Shown: positions 54,492 through 62,771 of the stretch, piece after piece
How the letters are laid out: the number at the start of each line of letters is the position of its first letter
How positions within the stretch are numbered: position 1 is the first letter of the stretch
Source of the DNA: Halobacteriovorax sp. DA5
Lineage (GTDB): Bacteria; Bdellovibrionota; Bacteriovoracia; Bacteriovoracales; Bacteriovoracaceae
Direction of reading: 5' to 3'
DNA length: 64,000 bases
Assembly (NCBI RefSeq): GCF_002903145.1
Contig: NZ_PPDJ01000001.1
Coordinates: forward strand, 620,001 to 684,000
Program-made: the position numbers and the translations under genes
Notes under the pieces: model-generated
What the model was told of the DNA's origin: nothing
Database searches by the model: none
What the model saw: the letters and a program-made list of their open reading frames with translations, nothing else

Positions 54492-56423
54492 GTGAATAAG
54501 ATTTTATATACGCCAAGTAGTGAACGTATCCAATCATCAAATATGATGGAGTTTATTAGACAAATTAATAAGTCCCAAGGCTTGGACTGTAAGTCTTATT
54601 ACTCACTTCACAAATATTCTGTCGAAAACCCAAAGAGTTTTTGGAAAGAACTCGTTAAGTTTTTTGATATCGACTATACGGGAGATCTCGAACCAGTATG
54701 TACTGATTTGAGTTTTGAAAGTTACGGTTGGTTTCCAAAAGTTAAACTTAACTTCGCTAAAAATCTTTTAAAAAATGGCCGTGATATTTCAATTGCTTTA
54801 AGTAGCGTGAGAGAAAGCGGCCAAACTCAAAAAACTTCTTATAAAGGTTTAAAAAATAAAGTGGCGGGTTTGCAAGATGTGATTAAACCACATATTGCAA
54901 AAGGTGATGTCTTGGCCTGCTATATGCCAAATATTGCAGAAACTGTTGTTTCAATGCTTGCGACGACTTCACTGGGTGGTGTTTTTACATCGACTTCATG
55001 TGACTTTGGTGTTGAAGGTGTGATTGACCGCTTCGGACAATCAAAACCAAAAGTTCTTGTTACTGTTAATGGTTACGAATATGGTGGAAAGTATTTTGAC
55101 TTAACAGATAAGATTAATGCTGTTGTTAAAGCTGTCGACTCAATTGAAAAAGTAATCGTTGTTGACTTCAAGGGGAAAGGCCTTGATGCAAGCTCAATAC
55201 ACAAAGGCGTTAGCTGGTCTGATGTGGTTAGACCAATTGAAGAAGAGATAGAGTATACTGAGTGTGACTTTTCCGACCCTCTCTATATTATGTACTCTTC
55301 TGGAACTACAGGTAAGCCTAAGTGTATCGTTCATAGTGTCGGAGGAACTCTCGTTAATCATATTAAGGAGCTTGGCCTTCACTCGGATCTTAAGGAAGAC
55401 AAATCAATTTTCTTCTTCACCACTTGTGGTTGGATGATGTGGAACTGGCTTGTTTCTTCTCTTTACTTTGGATCTACTGTTGTTCTTTATGAAGGCTCGC
55501 CGGGATATCCAACTTTTGGTGATTTTATTTCAATTATTGAAAAAGAGCAGCTAAATATTTTTGGAACAAGCCCAAAATTCTTAAAGGCCCTTGAAGATAC
55601 TGGAATTGATCTTTCACAATATGATATGTCATCTCTTGAAACGATTCTTTCTACAGGTGCACCACTTCTTCCTGAACAATTCGATTATGTTTATACGAAG
55701 TTTAAAAAAGACATTCAACTTTCAAGTATTTCTGGTGGTACAGATATTATAGGTTGTTTCTTCTTAGGAAACCCAATCCTTCCTGTCTTTAGAGGGGAGC
55801 TACAATGTGCTGGTCTAGGAATGGATGTTACTTGTTTTGATAGTCGCGGAAAGGAAGTCCCTGCTGGTGAAGAAGGTGAGTTAGTTTGTCTACAAAGTTT
55901 TCCTTCACGCCCAATCTACTTCCTAAACGATGATGATGGTCAGCGTATCAACAAAGCATACTTCTCGGAGTTTAAGGGAGTGTGGCATCACGGTGACTTT
56001 ATTAAGATCACAGAGGGTGGTGGTGCGATGGTTCTTGGCCGCTCTGATGCGACTCTTAATCCAGGTGGTGTCCGTATTGGTACTGCTGAGATTTACCGTC
56101 AAACGGAGACGATTGACTTTATTGAAGATTCAGTTTGTGTTGGAAAGAATGTCGACGGTGATGTTGAGGTATGGCTCTTTGTCGTAACGAAAGATGGCCA
56201 TGAACTTACTAAGGAAGATTGTAAATTTATCAAAACTCGCATACGTGAAAATACAACACCGAGGCATATGCCAAGACGTGTAATCCAAGTAAAGGGAATT
56301 CCATATACTCGCTCTGGAAAGAAGATGGAGATGGCCGTAAGTCGTCTTATCAATGGCCGTGCTCTTGATAATGTTCAGGCCGTGGCAAATCCTGAGACTT
56401 TGGATTTTTTCACAAATCTCTAA
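54492..56423 (+). CDS. Acetoacetyl-CoA synthetase
   Basis: The GTG-started 643-residue protein belongs to the acyl-adenylate family. Its N terminus (SSNMMEFIRQI, HKYSVENPKSFWKEL) is that of acetoacetate-CoA ligase; the ATP loop is YSSGTTGKPK, followed by VHSVGGTLVNHIKELGLHSD, FFTTCGWMMWNWL and the C-terminal TRSGKKMEM with the catalytic Lys. It activates acetoacetate, which both HMG-CoA lyase (leucine) and the homogentisate route (tyrosine) release. The gap to the fumarase beta subunit is 31 bases, so the three genes may be co-transcribed. Confidence 0.95.
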   Translation: MNKILYTPSSERIQSSNMMEFIRQINKSQGLDCKSYYSLHKYSVENPKSFWKELVKFFDIDYTGDLEPVCTDLSFESYGWFPKVKLNFAKNLLKNGRDISIALSSVRESGQTQKTSYKGLKNKVAGLQDVIKPHIAKGDVLACYMPNIAETVVSMLATTSLGGVFTSTSCDFGVEGVIDRFGQSKPKVLVTVNGYEYGGKYFDLTDKINAVVKAVDSIEKVIVVDFKGKGLDASSIHKGVSWSDVVRPIEEEIEYTECDFSDPLYIMYSSGTTGKPKCIVHSVGGTLVNHIKELGLHSDLKEDKSIFFFTTCGWMMWNWLVSSLYFGSTVVLYEGSPGYPTFGDFISIIEKEQLNIFGTSPKFLKALEDTGIDLSQYDMSSLETILSTGAPLLPEQFDYVYTKFKKDIQLSSISGGTDIIGCFFLGNPILPVFRGELQCAGLGMDVTCFDSRGKEVPAGEEGELVCLQSFPSRPIYFLNDDDGQRINKAYFSEFKGVWHHGDFIKITEGGGAMVLGRSDATLNPGGVRIGTAEIYRQTETIDFIEDSVCVGKNVDGDVEVWLFVVTKDGHELTKEDCKFIKTRIRENTTPRHMPRRVIQVKGIPYTRSGKKMEMAVSRLINGRALDNVQAVANPETLDFFTNL

Positions 56424-56485
56424 GCTTTCTAGGCAATTGATTTTATTTGATTTTGTGAATTTCCTCTTTGGCCATAGGCATAACA

Positions 56486-56493
56486 CCCGATAA
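56486..56493 (+). promoter_or_regulatory. Sigma-28-like -10 element upstream of the 240-residue gene
   Basis: CCCGATAA matches the FliA -10 box in 7 of 8 bases and lies 29 bases before the ATG, the same distance as in the genes at 36409 and 39787. There is no good -35 box at the right place. Confidence 0.3.
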
Positions 56494-56522
56494 GTATAGA
56501 TAGTACAAAGAGGGGACATATC

Positions 56523-57245
56523 ATGCGAAATTTTATCTATCTATTTCTTGCGCTTAATTGCGCAATCATTCAAGCTGAAAGTCCAAATTCAATTGAATGC
56601 TTAGGTGGAAGTTTCGAAACACTTGATGCTCTAAATGTTAAGAATGTACGAAAGCTTGCCTCATCAAATTCTCAATCGATTGGGCCTATTATCAATTATG
56701 ATTATAACTATCCAAAGCTACCTAAAAATATAAAAGAGATTTTAAGTCCTGACTTAAGAACTGTTTGCGATTTCTATGCTAAGGCCAATCCTACGGATCC
56801 ATTTTTTCAAGACATTCGTGACAATATTACAAAGAAATATAAAGATGGTGATGATACTGATTTCTTCTTTAAGTATCTTTTAGTTCTACCTTGCTGGCAC
56901 TATTCTAAAAATATGTTTGATTACTTTACGTCTGGTAATGAAGCTAATACTAGGGCAGGTATCGGACTCTTGTTTGGTGATATGATGCATCCATTATTTG
57001 GTGGAGCTGATCCAAATACTTTTATACGTATTTGGCGTGAGGGGAAGATGTTTGAAGGGCCAATGTATATTGTCTATGATCATCTTCTAAAAAATTATTC
57101 AAAATCTGAGCGCTTTAAAATTGAATATCTGCCAATTGTGAAACGACTTAAACATCCTAGGTATATTGCAAAGTTTCCGAAAAAATCTCTAGAGCAAATT
57201 AAAAAGGAAGAACCTGATATGCCAATAACATTACCAATGCCGTAG
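56523..57245 (+). CDS. Secreted protein of unknown function, tandem paralogue 1
   Basis: Signal peptide (NFIYLFLALNCAIIQAES) on a 240-residue protein with a good GAGGGG ribosome site. Recognisable shared segments with its neighbour at 57495 are RTVCDFYAKAN, YKDGDDTDFFFKYLL, the CWHYSKNMFDYF helix, GGADPNTFIRIWREGKMFEGPMY and SLEQIKKEEPDMPI. Two conserved cysteines could form a disulfide. I do not know the family. It appears lineage specific. Confidence 0.75.
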   Translation: MRNFIYLFLALNCAIIQAESPNSIECLGGSFETLDALNVKNVRKLASSNSQSIGPIINYDYNYPKLPKNIKEILSPDLRTVCDFYAKANPTDPFFQDIRDNITKKYKDGDDTDFFFKYLLVLPCWHYSKNMFDYFTSGNEANTRAGIGLLFGDMMHPLFGGADPNTFIRIWREGKMFEGPMYIVYDHLLKNYSKSERFKIEYLPIVKRLKHPRYIAKFPKKSLEQIKKEEPDMPITLPMP

Positions 57246-57272
57246 AAGCTAATCGAGTTGCCAAATTTTATT

Positions 57273-57320
57273 GGGGCCCAATTTATGAGCAATCAAGTGC
57301 TTAGGCCCCCTCTTTGTTCT
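57273..57320 (+). terminator. Possible terminator
   Basis: GGGGCC (57273-57278) pairs with GGCCCC (57304-57309) around a loop holding a smaller AGCA/TGCT stem, followed by a T-rich tail. It would end the 56523 transcript. The rest of the 57246-57448 interval holds no gene. Confidence 0.5.
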
Positions 57321-57448
57321 TAATTTCTAGTTCATTTATAATAATAGCTGAGGCGTTATCTCTAATAATGACGTGTTTTCAACTACTTAGTGAATAGGTT
57401 CACTCAAGTAAGTTATTGAAATTATGCAAGATTTTGTGAACTAAACCC

Positions 57449-57475
57449 TAAAGTCAAATATTTTGCTTCCGATTA
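57449..57475 (+). promoter_or_regulatory. Probable sigma-28-type promoter of the 57495 operon
   Basis: TAAAGTCA (57449-57456), exactly 11 bases, then TCCGATTA (57468-57475): 6 of 8 matches in each box and exact FliA spacing. The ribosome site (AAAGGA) follows immediately, giving a short leader before ATG 57495. Confidence 0.55.
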
Positions 57476-57494
57476 GTTCACAAAGGATTAGTTT

Positions 57495-58208
57495 ATGAGG
57501 AAGTTGATTTTATTTTCTATTTTAGCACTTTCAACGCAGTTAAGTATATTTGCTGCAAGTGGAAAGGACTCTGCAAGTGAGGCAACACCTGATTGTTTAG
57601 AGAATGCTATTCCAAATACTCTTGATTCTAAAAATACGAATAATATTGAACAAATTGTCGAATTACAAAATGTAAGAAGTCATGGAGCAAATCCTAATTA
57701 TCCTATATTCCCTGATAATATCGATGAAATTTTAAAGCCTGATAAACGAACGGTTTGCGATGCCTATGCAGTTCCGAACGAAATCGATCCATCGTATCGT
57801 TCAGTTATGAAACATATTGATAAGACTTATAAAGATGGTGATCATAAAGATTTCTTTTTTAGATACGTTTTATCTATGAACTGTTGGCCATTTCGTGAGA
57901 ACTTCTTCGCCTATATGATTAAAGGTGGAAATGTTGGTCATGCGATGGGAAATATTATGAAGTCTCCATATGGTGGGCTTGATCCAAATGCATTTATTCG
58001 AATTGAAAGAGAAGGTCGAGTTTTTGAGGGGCCAATGTATCATGTTTATGAATATTTAGAGAAGAATTATAAAAATAAATCTGAGTCTTCGAATGAATAT
58101 ATAGCTGCAATGAAAAGACTAAAGTCTTCTCGCTATCAATTATATCCAGTTAAATCACTTAATCAGATAAAGAAAGAAGAACCAAATATGCCGATATCAA
58201 TAAGGTGA
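57495..58208 (+). CDS. Secreted protein of unknown function, tandem paralogue 2
   Basis: Signal peptide (RKLILFSILALSTQLSIFAA) and 237 residues. It is a paralogue of the protein at 56523, sharing RTVCDAYAVPN, YKDGDHKDFFFRYVL, CWPFRENFFAYM, GGLDPNAFIRIEREGRVFEG and SLNQIKKEEPNMPI, while the N-terminal 50 residues differ. It is followed after only 8 bases by the interrupted large secreted-protein gene, so it is the first gene of that operon. Function unknown. Confidence 0.78.
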   Translation: MRKLILFSILALSTQLSIFAASGKDSASEATPDCLENAIPNTLDSKNTNNIEQIVELQNVRSHGANPNYPIFPDNIDEILKPDKRTVCDAYAVPNEIDPSYRSVMKHIDKTYKDGDHKDFFFRYVLSMNCWPFRENFFAYMIKGGNVGHAMGNIMKSPYGGLDPNAFIRIEREGRVFEGPMYHVYEYLEKNYKNKSESSNEYIAAMKRLKSSRYQLYPVKSLNQIKKEEPNMPISIR

Positions 58209-58216
58209 TTTAGACA

Positions 58217-58852
58217 TTGAAAATATTTAGAATTCTTTTAATATTCTTATTTACTCTTAATGCTCACAGTGAGTGTAGAAGTGGAATTGTCGCAATTTTT
58301 AAATCAAGCACTATTGAGGAAATTTCACAAAGCATTGGCGGAGTGAAGGCAAAGGTAGGTGAGTCTTGTAAGAGCTCAATTGGATTAGAATTAAACTCTG
58401 ATTCGTATTGTGAATGTATTTCAAAAAATCAAGACACTGACTTTGATGTTAGTCGTAAGATGTTTCGCCAAAAAAATGGGAAAGCTTTAAAAAGTATTAT
58501 TTTTGATCTTGCTGAAACTATCGCGGTAAATGATAATCCAGATCTTACTCTTAATTGTAAACTTCATGACACCTTAGTCAATAATTGTGATGCGCAAATG
58601 ATTAGTGAAATGTTTCCTGAATATGAGGGAACAAATTTTTCACAAGAAATGTTTGCAGATTATTTAGAAATCTTTAATACAAACTCAGGTGGCGGAAAGA
58701 AAACAATTGATCACTTCCGCTCAAATTCATGTTCGTCTACTTTTGTTCGAAAGAGCTCAATTGAAGGTAATACAGCAAGTGTTCAGGCCGAACTAGATAA
58801 ATCGTGTGAACAGTTTACGAGCCAAGTTATTGGCCTATGTCAAAATGAATAA
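58217..58852 (+). CDS. N-terminal part of an interrupted large secreted protein (family member 3)
   Basis: TTG 58217 is preceded by AAGGTGAT at good spacing and starts a signal peptide (KIFRILLIFLFTLNAHSE). The 211 residues match the N-terminal region of the proteins at 36409 and 39787 by their cysteine pattern: YCECISK (Cys65, Cys67), LNCKLHDTLVNNC and KSCEQFTSQVIGLC. The frame ends at a TAA (58850), but the same frame is then open for another 1500 bases. A truncated product could still be exported. Confidence 0.65.
   Translation: MKIFRILLIFLFTLNAHSECRSGIVAIFKSSTIEEISQSIGGVKAKVGESCKSSIGLELNSDSYCECISKNQDTDFDVSRKMFRQKNGKALKSIIFDLAETIAVNDNPDLTLNCKLHDTLVNNCDAQMISEMFPEYEGTNFSQEMFADYLEIFNTNSGGGKKTIDHFRSNSCSSTFVRKSSIEGNTASVQAELDKSCEQFTSQVIGLCQNE
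58850..58852 (+). other. In-frame TAA that splits the family member 3 gene
   Basis: The codon after GLCQNE is TAA; the next 56 codons (reading LTGVEYDNFDFDLPTLENVD and so on) are open and protein-like, and contain no ATG, GTG or TTG before GTG 59021. Removing this one stop gives a single 712-residue protein from 58217 to 60355. Confidence 0.85.
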
Positions 58853-59020
58853 TTAACTGGTGTTGAATATGATAATTTTGATTTCGATTTACCAACATTA
58901 GAAAATGTCGATTCTTTTAATTACTTTTGTAAAATAAAAGATCGTCCAATAAAAGATATCAATACCGATAATAATACATTATCAAATCTATTCTTAGCAT
59001 ATGAGAAGAAAGACGAAGAA

Positions 59021-60355
59021 GTGTCTCCTTTATGTAAAGAAGTCTGTATTGATGAAGCACCATACTCTGTTAGAGGCTGCCAAGTTGATACTCAAAAAGC
59101 GATTGTGGCCCTTAAAAGATTGATCGCTAGTGAAAATGTTAATAATGAGGAAATAACTTTTTTAAAAGAAATTATTGGAAACCAAGTTTCCAATGATGTT
59201 ATTGAAGGTAAAATCAATGACGATGATCTAGCGTATTTTAAGAAAAATCTTGATGACGATGATTACAATAATATCGTTCAAATTGTAAAAACGGGAAGAA
59301 ATCAGGCATCTGTGAATCAACAAGACTCACTAGTTTCTCAATTCTTTGCAACGGAAAAATCTGAAGCTGTGTCAACAAGTCTTGCCTCTAATGACAAGTC
59401 AAAACCAGCTCCTGCTCAACCTACAGCTGCTCCACAAGAGCAGTCAGTGCAACAAATTCAACAACAAATGATGGATGCCGTACCTGAACAACAGGCGGCC
59501 ATGAATAGCTCAACTCAGCCCATAGGGCCGAGTCAAAATCGTGCTCTAACTTTTGGACGTCGTGGAAAGTCTAATAATGCTTCAAAGGCAACAAAAGATA
59601 TCGTTGCTTCAGTTAAGGCGTTAAGAGAAGCGGGGAGCTCTCTTGCAAGTGCTCTAGAAGCACAAAAGAAAAGACTAAAAAGAGAGAGAGAAAAGATAGC
59701 GCGTGAAAATCAAGATAAGTACCAACGTTATGATGCTGAAACTCTAGAGCCAATTGAAAGAAATAGAAGAGGAAGAGGTACAAACGGAGCAGCTAATTAT
59801 CCGATCGCAAATGTTGCAAGTGCCGGATCTGGTGGTGGATCAAACTTTGCAACAGGTGGCGCAGGAACTTCTTCAACAGGTAGTTCTACTTTTACACAAC
59901 CTGAAGCAAAAGCAACAGTTGTTGATATCACTGGACGTTCAGCGCCTAATATTGATTTAAATAATCTTCAAAGTTCTGGAGCAACTCTGCCGGCTTCGAT
60001 TACAAATCACCCTGATGCATCTGAGATTTCAAAAATGTTCAATGGCCTTGCCTATGAGAAAGATGAAAAGGGTAGAAGTATTGCAAGTGAAAAAGGTGAG
60101 GTTAAAAAGATCAAGGTTTCTTGGGGTGCTGAGAGTATCGATCTCGGATCACTTCTTATCAATGCCAAGGATCTAAAGCCTGGTGAAGAATTTATTGTCT
60201 ACAAAGGTGATATGGATAAGTTTGTAAGGCTTACTCCAGCTTATCGCTTTCAAGCTGGAAAGCGTGTCTTTATCGGCTACCGAGTTGAAAATCGAAATCG
60301 TAATAATGCAGACTTGGCCGCAAGTCTCTATGCCAAGAAATTTTTAATTCTATAA
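59021..60355 (+). CDS. C-terminal part of the interrupted large secreted protein (family member 3)
   Basis: The first normal start after the stop is GTG 59021, but there is no Shine-Dalgarno sequence and no signal peptide, so this part probably cannot be exported alone. The 444 residues have Cys motifs at the start (LCKEVCIDEAPYSVRGC), a Gln/Pro/Ala-rich stretch, a basic coiled coil (QKKRLKREREKIARENQDK), a Gly/Ser linker, and a GRSIASEKGEV motif also found near the end of family member 2. The C-terminal 90 residues (SIDLGSLLINAKDLKPGEEF onwards) form a beta-rich domain not seen in the other two. Confidence 0.6.
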   Translation: MSPLCKEVCIDEAPYSVRGCQVDTQKAIVALKRLIASENVNNEEITFLKEIIGNQVSNDVIEGKINDDDLAYFKKNLDDDDYNNIVQIVKTGRNQASVNQQDSLVSQFFATEKSEAVSTSLASNDKSKPAPAQPTAAPQEQSVQQIQQQMMDAVPEQQAAMNSSTQPIGPSQNRALTFGRRGKSNNASKATKDIVASVKALREAGSSLASALEAQKKRLKREREKIARENQDKYQRYDAETLEPIERNRRGRGTNGAANYPIANVASAGSGGGSNFATGGAGTSSTGSSTFTQPEAKATVVDITGRSAPNIDLNNLQSSGATLPASITNHPDASEISKMFNGLAYEKDEKGRSIASEKGEVKKIKVSWGAESIDLGSLLINAKDLKPGEEFIVYKGDMDKFVRLTPAYRFQAGKRVFIGYRVENRNRNNADLAASLYAKKFLIL

Positions 60356-60386
60356 TTCTATTTAAATTTATATTATGAAATTTTGC

Positions 60387-60417
60387 GCCCTTGAAAATGA
60401 CTTCAAGGGCCTTTTGA
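60387..60417. terminator. Terminator between convergent secreted-protein genes
   Basis: A perfect 9-bp stem (GCCCTTGAA with TTCAAGGGC) on a 6-base loop, followed by CTTTTGATTT. Confidence 0.75.
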
Positions 60418-60418
60418 T

Positions 60419-61000
60419 TTATTGAACTTCTTCAGAAGGAAGATCATCTGATGAACCATCATTTGGTTCAGAAGGTTCAGTCGGCCCTGGCTTAACTGGT
60501 GCCTCTGTAAGTCTCTTGTAGATAACAATTAGGCGATCTTTTTCGGCATTAAAAAATAACACTAAGTAAAAGTCGTCAGATTGTTCTTCTCTAAAAGATT
60601 CTAGATTTCCAGACTGCTTTAATGAGTCAGCTTTTGTCGAAGAATAGAAATCTTCGATCTTCTTTGTGTCTTCATATGAGAAACGAGTTGAACCAACATG
60701 ATCTGTGGCAAGTGTGTCCATGATGATATTGATTTTTTCGTCTTTTAAAAGAAGTTGAAGTCTAGTTTCACTATCACCAACAATAGCACTTTGTAGCTTC
60801 TCTTTTAGCTCTTTTGAGAAGTCTGCATATGAACATTTATTAGAGATAAACACTAGTTCATTTCCTGGCTTACTCTCTAGCCCAATAAGCTTTTCTTGAG
60901 TTAACTCAAGGCATGGCTGAGGAGCAGGTTGTTGGTCTTGCTCACCAGTATTTGCAAATATCGGCAATGCAAGTAGTAGTGCTAGTATTGTTTTTTTCAT
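60419..61000 (-). CDS. Secreted protein of unknown function
   Basis: The 193-residue precursor starts with a signal peptide (MKKTILALLLALPIFANTGE). The mature protein is acidic, has two cysteines (QPCLELTQ, SNKCSYADF) and ends in a Pro/Glu/Ser-rich disordered tail (KPGPTEPSEPNDGSSDDLPS). No family recognised. Single-gene unit. Confidence 0.75.
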   Translation of the reverse strand: MKKTILALLLALPIFANTGEQDQQPAPQPCLELTQEKLIGLESKPGNELVFISNKCSYADFSKELKEKLQSAIVGDSETRLQLLLKDEKINIIMDTLATDHVGSTRFSYEDTKKIEDFYSSTKADSLKQSGNLESFREEQSDDFYLVLFFNAEKDRLIVIYKRLTEAPVKPGPTEPSEPNDGSSDDLPSEEVQ

Positions 61001-61103
61001 TTCCCTAATTCCCTAATATTATTTGTTGATATGGGCATCCTCCCATAATTGGCCTTATCAGGCAAGCCTTTGTGCGGCGAGTTGTAGAATATACTGGATA
61101 TAA

Positions 61104-62231
61104 CTACTTGATTTTCTTCGCACCAGAGTATTGAAGTCGGACTTCATCGCTTAGCCACTGGCCTGCAACGTCCTCATTCATGAAGTCATCACAGTATCTA
61201 GCAGGATTTCCACGAGGAAATTTCTTTTTACCGTCGTAAAAACTGAGGCAGATCTGAGCATAGTTTTCAATGTACTCTGGAAAATTCTTTGCGAATCTCT
61301 TGATGATAACTTTCGTTTTGGTGCTGGCCTTCCCATTTCTGCGATGAAAAATTTCACCTCTTAGGGGGTGGTATTTTAGAAGATCTGTTAAAACCTTCTT
61401 TCTGCTGTCGTAATTGGCCGATAGCTCTTCCATTTTGTTCCAGGCCATATTCATCACCGGGCCAGGAATTGGATTTGTTAGAAGATAGTTTGTTAGAAAA
61501 ACAGATTTTAGCTGCTCATCAATTTTGTCGAATGCATTGAATGTAAGAAATATGATTTCACTATTGTAGTCACTAGGTTTAAGTAGAGATTCTAAATCAC
61601 TCTTTGCGAATCCATTCAAGCAGTCCGGATTAAAGATATCCTTTGCCTTCTCAATAATTGAAGCCTTTGTATCTGTTCGTGAAATCTCTTTAACAATAAT
61701 TTGTAAGAATGCCTTTTGACCTTGCTCCTCTCGACAGTAATAAATTGAATCGTTACTTTTTAAGGGTGCCTTAACGAGGTTATCGTATTTACTCTGTAAA
61801 GAGTTTGAGAGTGTTTTATAGATATCAAAATCAATATCAGGATAACGTGCAGAGTGAGATATATATGTATCTAAATCCTTTTGGCAGTCATTACACTTTT
61901 GAAAATAAAGTCTGGCATACTTTGAATAGGCCAGAGTGAAAAAGGCATAGGCCTTTAAGTTTTTATTCTCGATATATTTAGTAATAATTTTGAACTGAGT
62001 ACTATTAACTTCATTCTTTGTTATTAAGTCTTCAACGTAAGAAGTTGCCATTTCACGTGTCATCTTCTTCCACTCAAAATCTCTTTGAGACGGCCTTACG
62101 TCTAAGAAGTGCTTCATGTATTCACGGTGAGACTTGTCTTTATAAAGCACACGTAGGTCATCCATCGTATAAGTGACGGCAGATACCTTTACAGAAAGAA
62201 GTGTGATTAATAAACAAATCAAATTGCGCAT
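61104..62231 (-). CDS. Secreted helical-repeat-like protein of unknown function
   Basis: A 375-residue protein with a signal peptide (RNLICLLITLLSVKVSA). The mature part is alpha-helical, with repeated helix pairs (YIENKNLKAYAFFTLAYSKY, then SDLESLLKPSDYNSEIIFLT) reminiscent of TPR-like arrays but without clear consensus. Cysteines in QKCNDCQKD form a CxxC. It starts immediately after the stop of the receiver gene, so the two are co-transcribed; a periplasmic protein paired with a receiver is unusual. Confidence 0.72.
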   Translation of the reverse strand: MRNLICLLITLLSVKVSAVTYTMDDLRVLYKDKSHREYMKHFLDVRPSQRDFEWKKMTREMATSYVEDLITKNEVNSTQFKIITKYIENKNLKAYAFFTLAYSKYARLYFQKCNDCQKDLDTYISHSARYPDIDFDIYKTLSNSLQSKYDNLVKAPLKSNDSIYYCREEQGQKAFLQIIVKEISRTDTKASIIEKAKDIFNPDCLNGFAKSDLESLLKPSDYNSEIIFLTFNAFDKIDEQLKSVFLTNYLLTNPIPGPVMNMAWNKMEELSANYDSRKKVLTDLLKYHPLRGEIFHRRNGKASTKTKVIIKRFAKNFPEYIENYAQICLSFYDGKKKFPRGNPARYCDDFMNEDVAGQWLSDEVRLQYSGAKKIK

Positions 62232-62591
62232 TTAAATAATGTCCTCGATTACTGAGAATAGAGTTTCTTTTTTAAAGGGCTTTTTAATGAAGTGAACCTT
62301 ACCTTGAAGCTCGTCATTATCCAGTTCTTCATCACCAGAGATGATAATATACTTTAAAGTACCGGCCTTCGGACTGCTTTCAAAACGACGCACAACTTCT
62401 GCACCATTAATTACTGGCATATTCTTGTCTGCAATGACGATTTTAAGATTGTCGCTAATATTTTCAAAGTAGTGCTCTACGTCAACTTCGCCGCTTAGTG
62501 CTAAAGTTTCATGGCCACCTTGGCTTAGGGTAAGAGCAAAGAGCTCAGCAATATTCTCATCGTCATCGATAAATAAGATCTCTTCATTCAT
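62232..62591 (-). CDS. Single-domain response regulator (receiver only)
   Basis: The 119-residue protein is a bare CheY-like receiver: ILFIDDDENIAEL with the acidic pair, IVIADKNMPVINGAEVV with the phosphorylated Asp in DKNMP, YIIISGDEE with the conserved Ser, and FIKKPFKKE with the Lys-Pro. It has no output domain, so it would act by protein contact or in a phosphorelay. The unpartnered kinases at 4719 and 6607 are possible, unproven, phosphate donors. Co-transcribed with the secreted protein that follows. Confidence 0.92.
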   Translation of the reverse strand: MNEEILFIDDDENIAELFALTLSQGGHETLALSGEVDVEHYFENISDNLKIVIADKNMPVINGAEVVRRFESSPKAGTLKYIIISGDEELDNDELQGKVHFIKKPFKKETLFSVIEDII

Positions 62592-62771
62592 ATATTTATT
62601 TTCCCAAATTTAAGGTCATTTCAAAAGTAATTTTTAGTAATTTATTGCTATGGGTTAAATGTGTGAATTTTGTTTTTTAAACCTTTACTTTAGTTTATTA
62701 TACCCGCTGATAATTAAATGACAAAAGAAATCAACTTTTCGTTAAGAAACACACTTTAATTTGGAGTTAAT

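Noticed and set aside
58860..59020. An intergenic gap between two separate genes
   Set aside because: The same reading frame stays open through it and encodes protein-like sequence resembling the relatives, so it is part of one interrupted gene.
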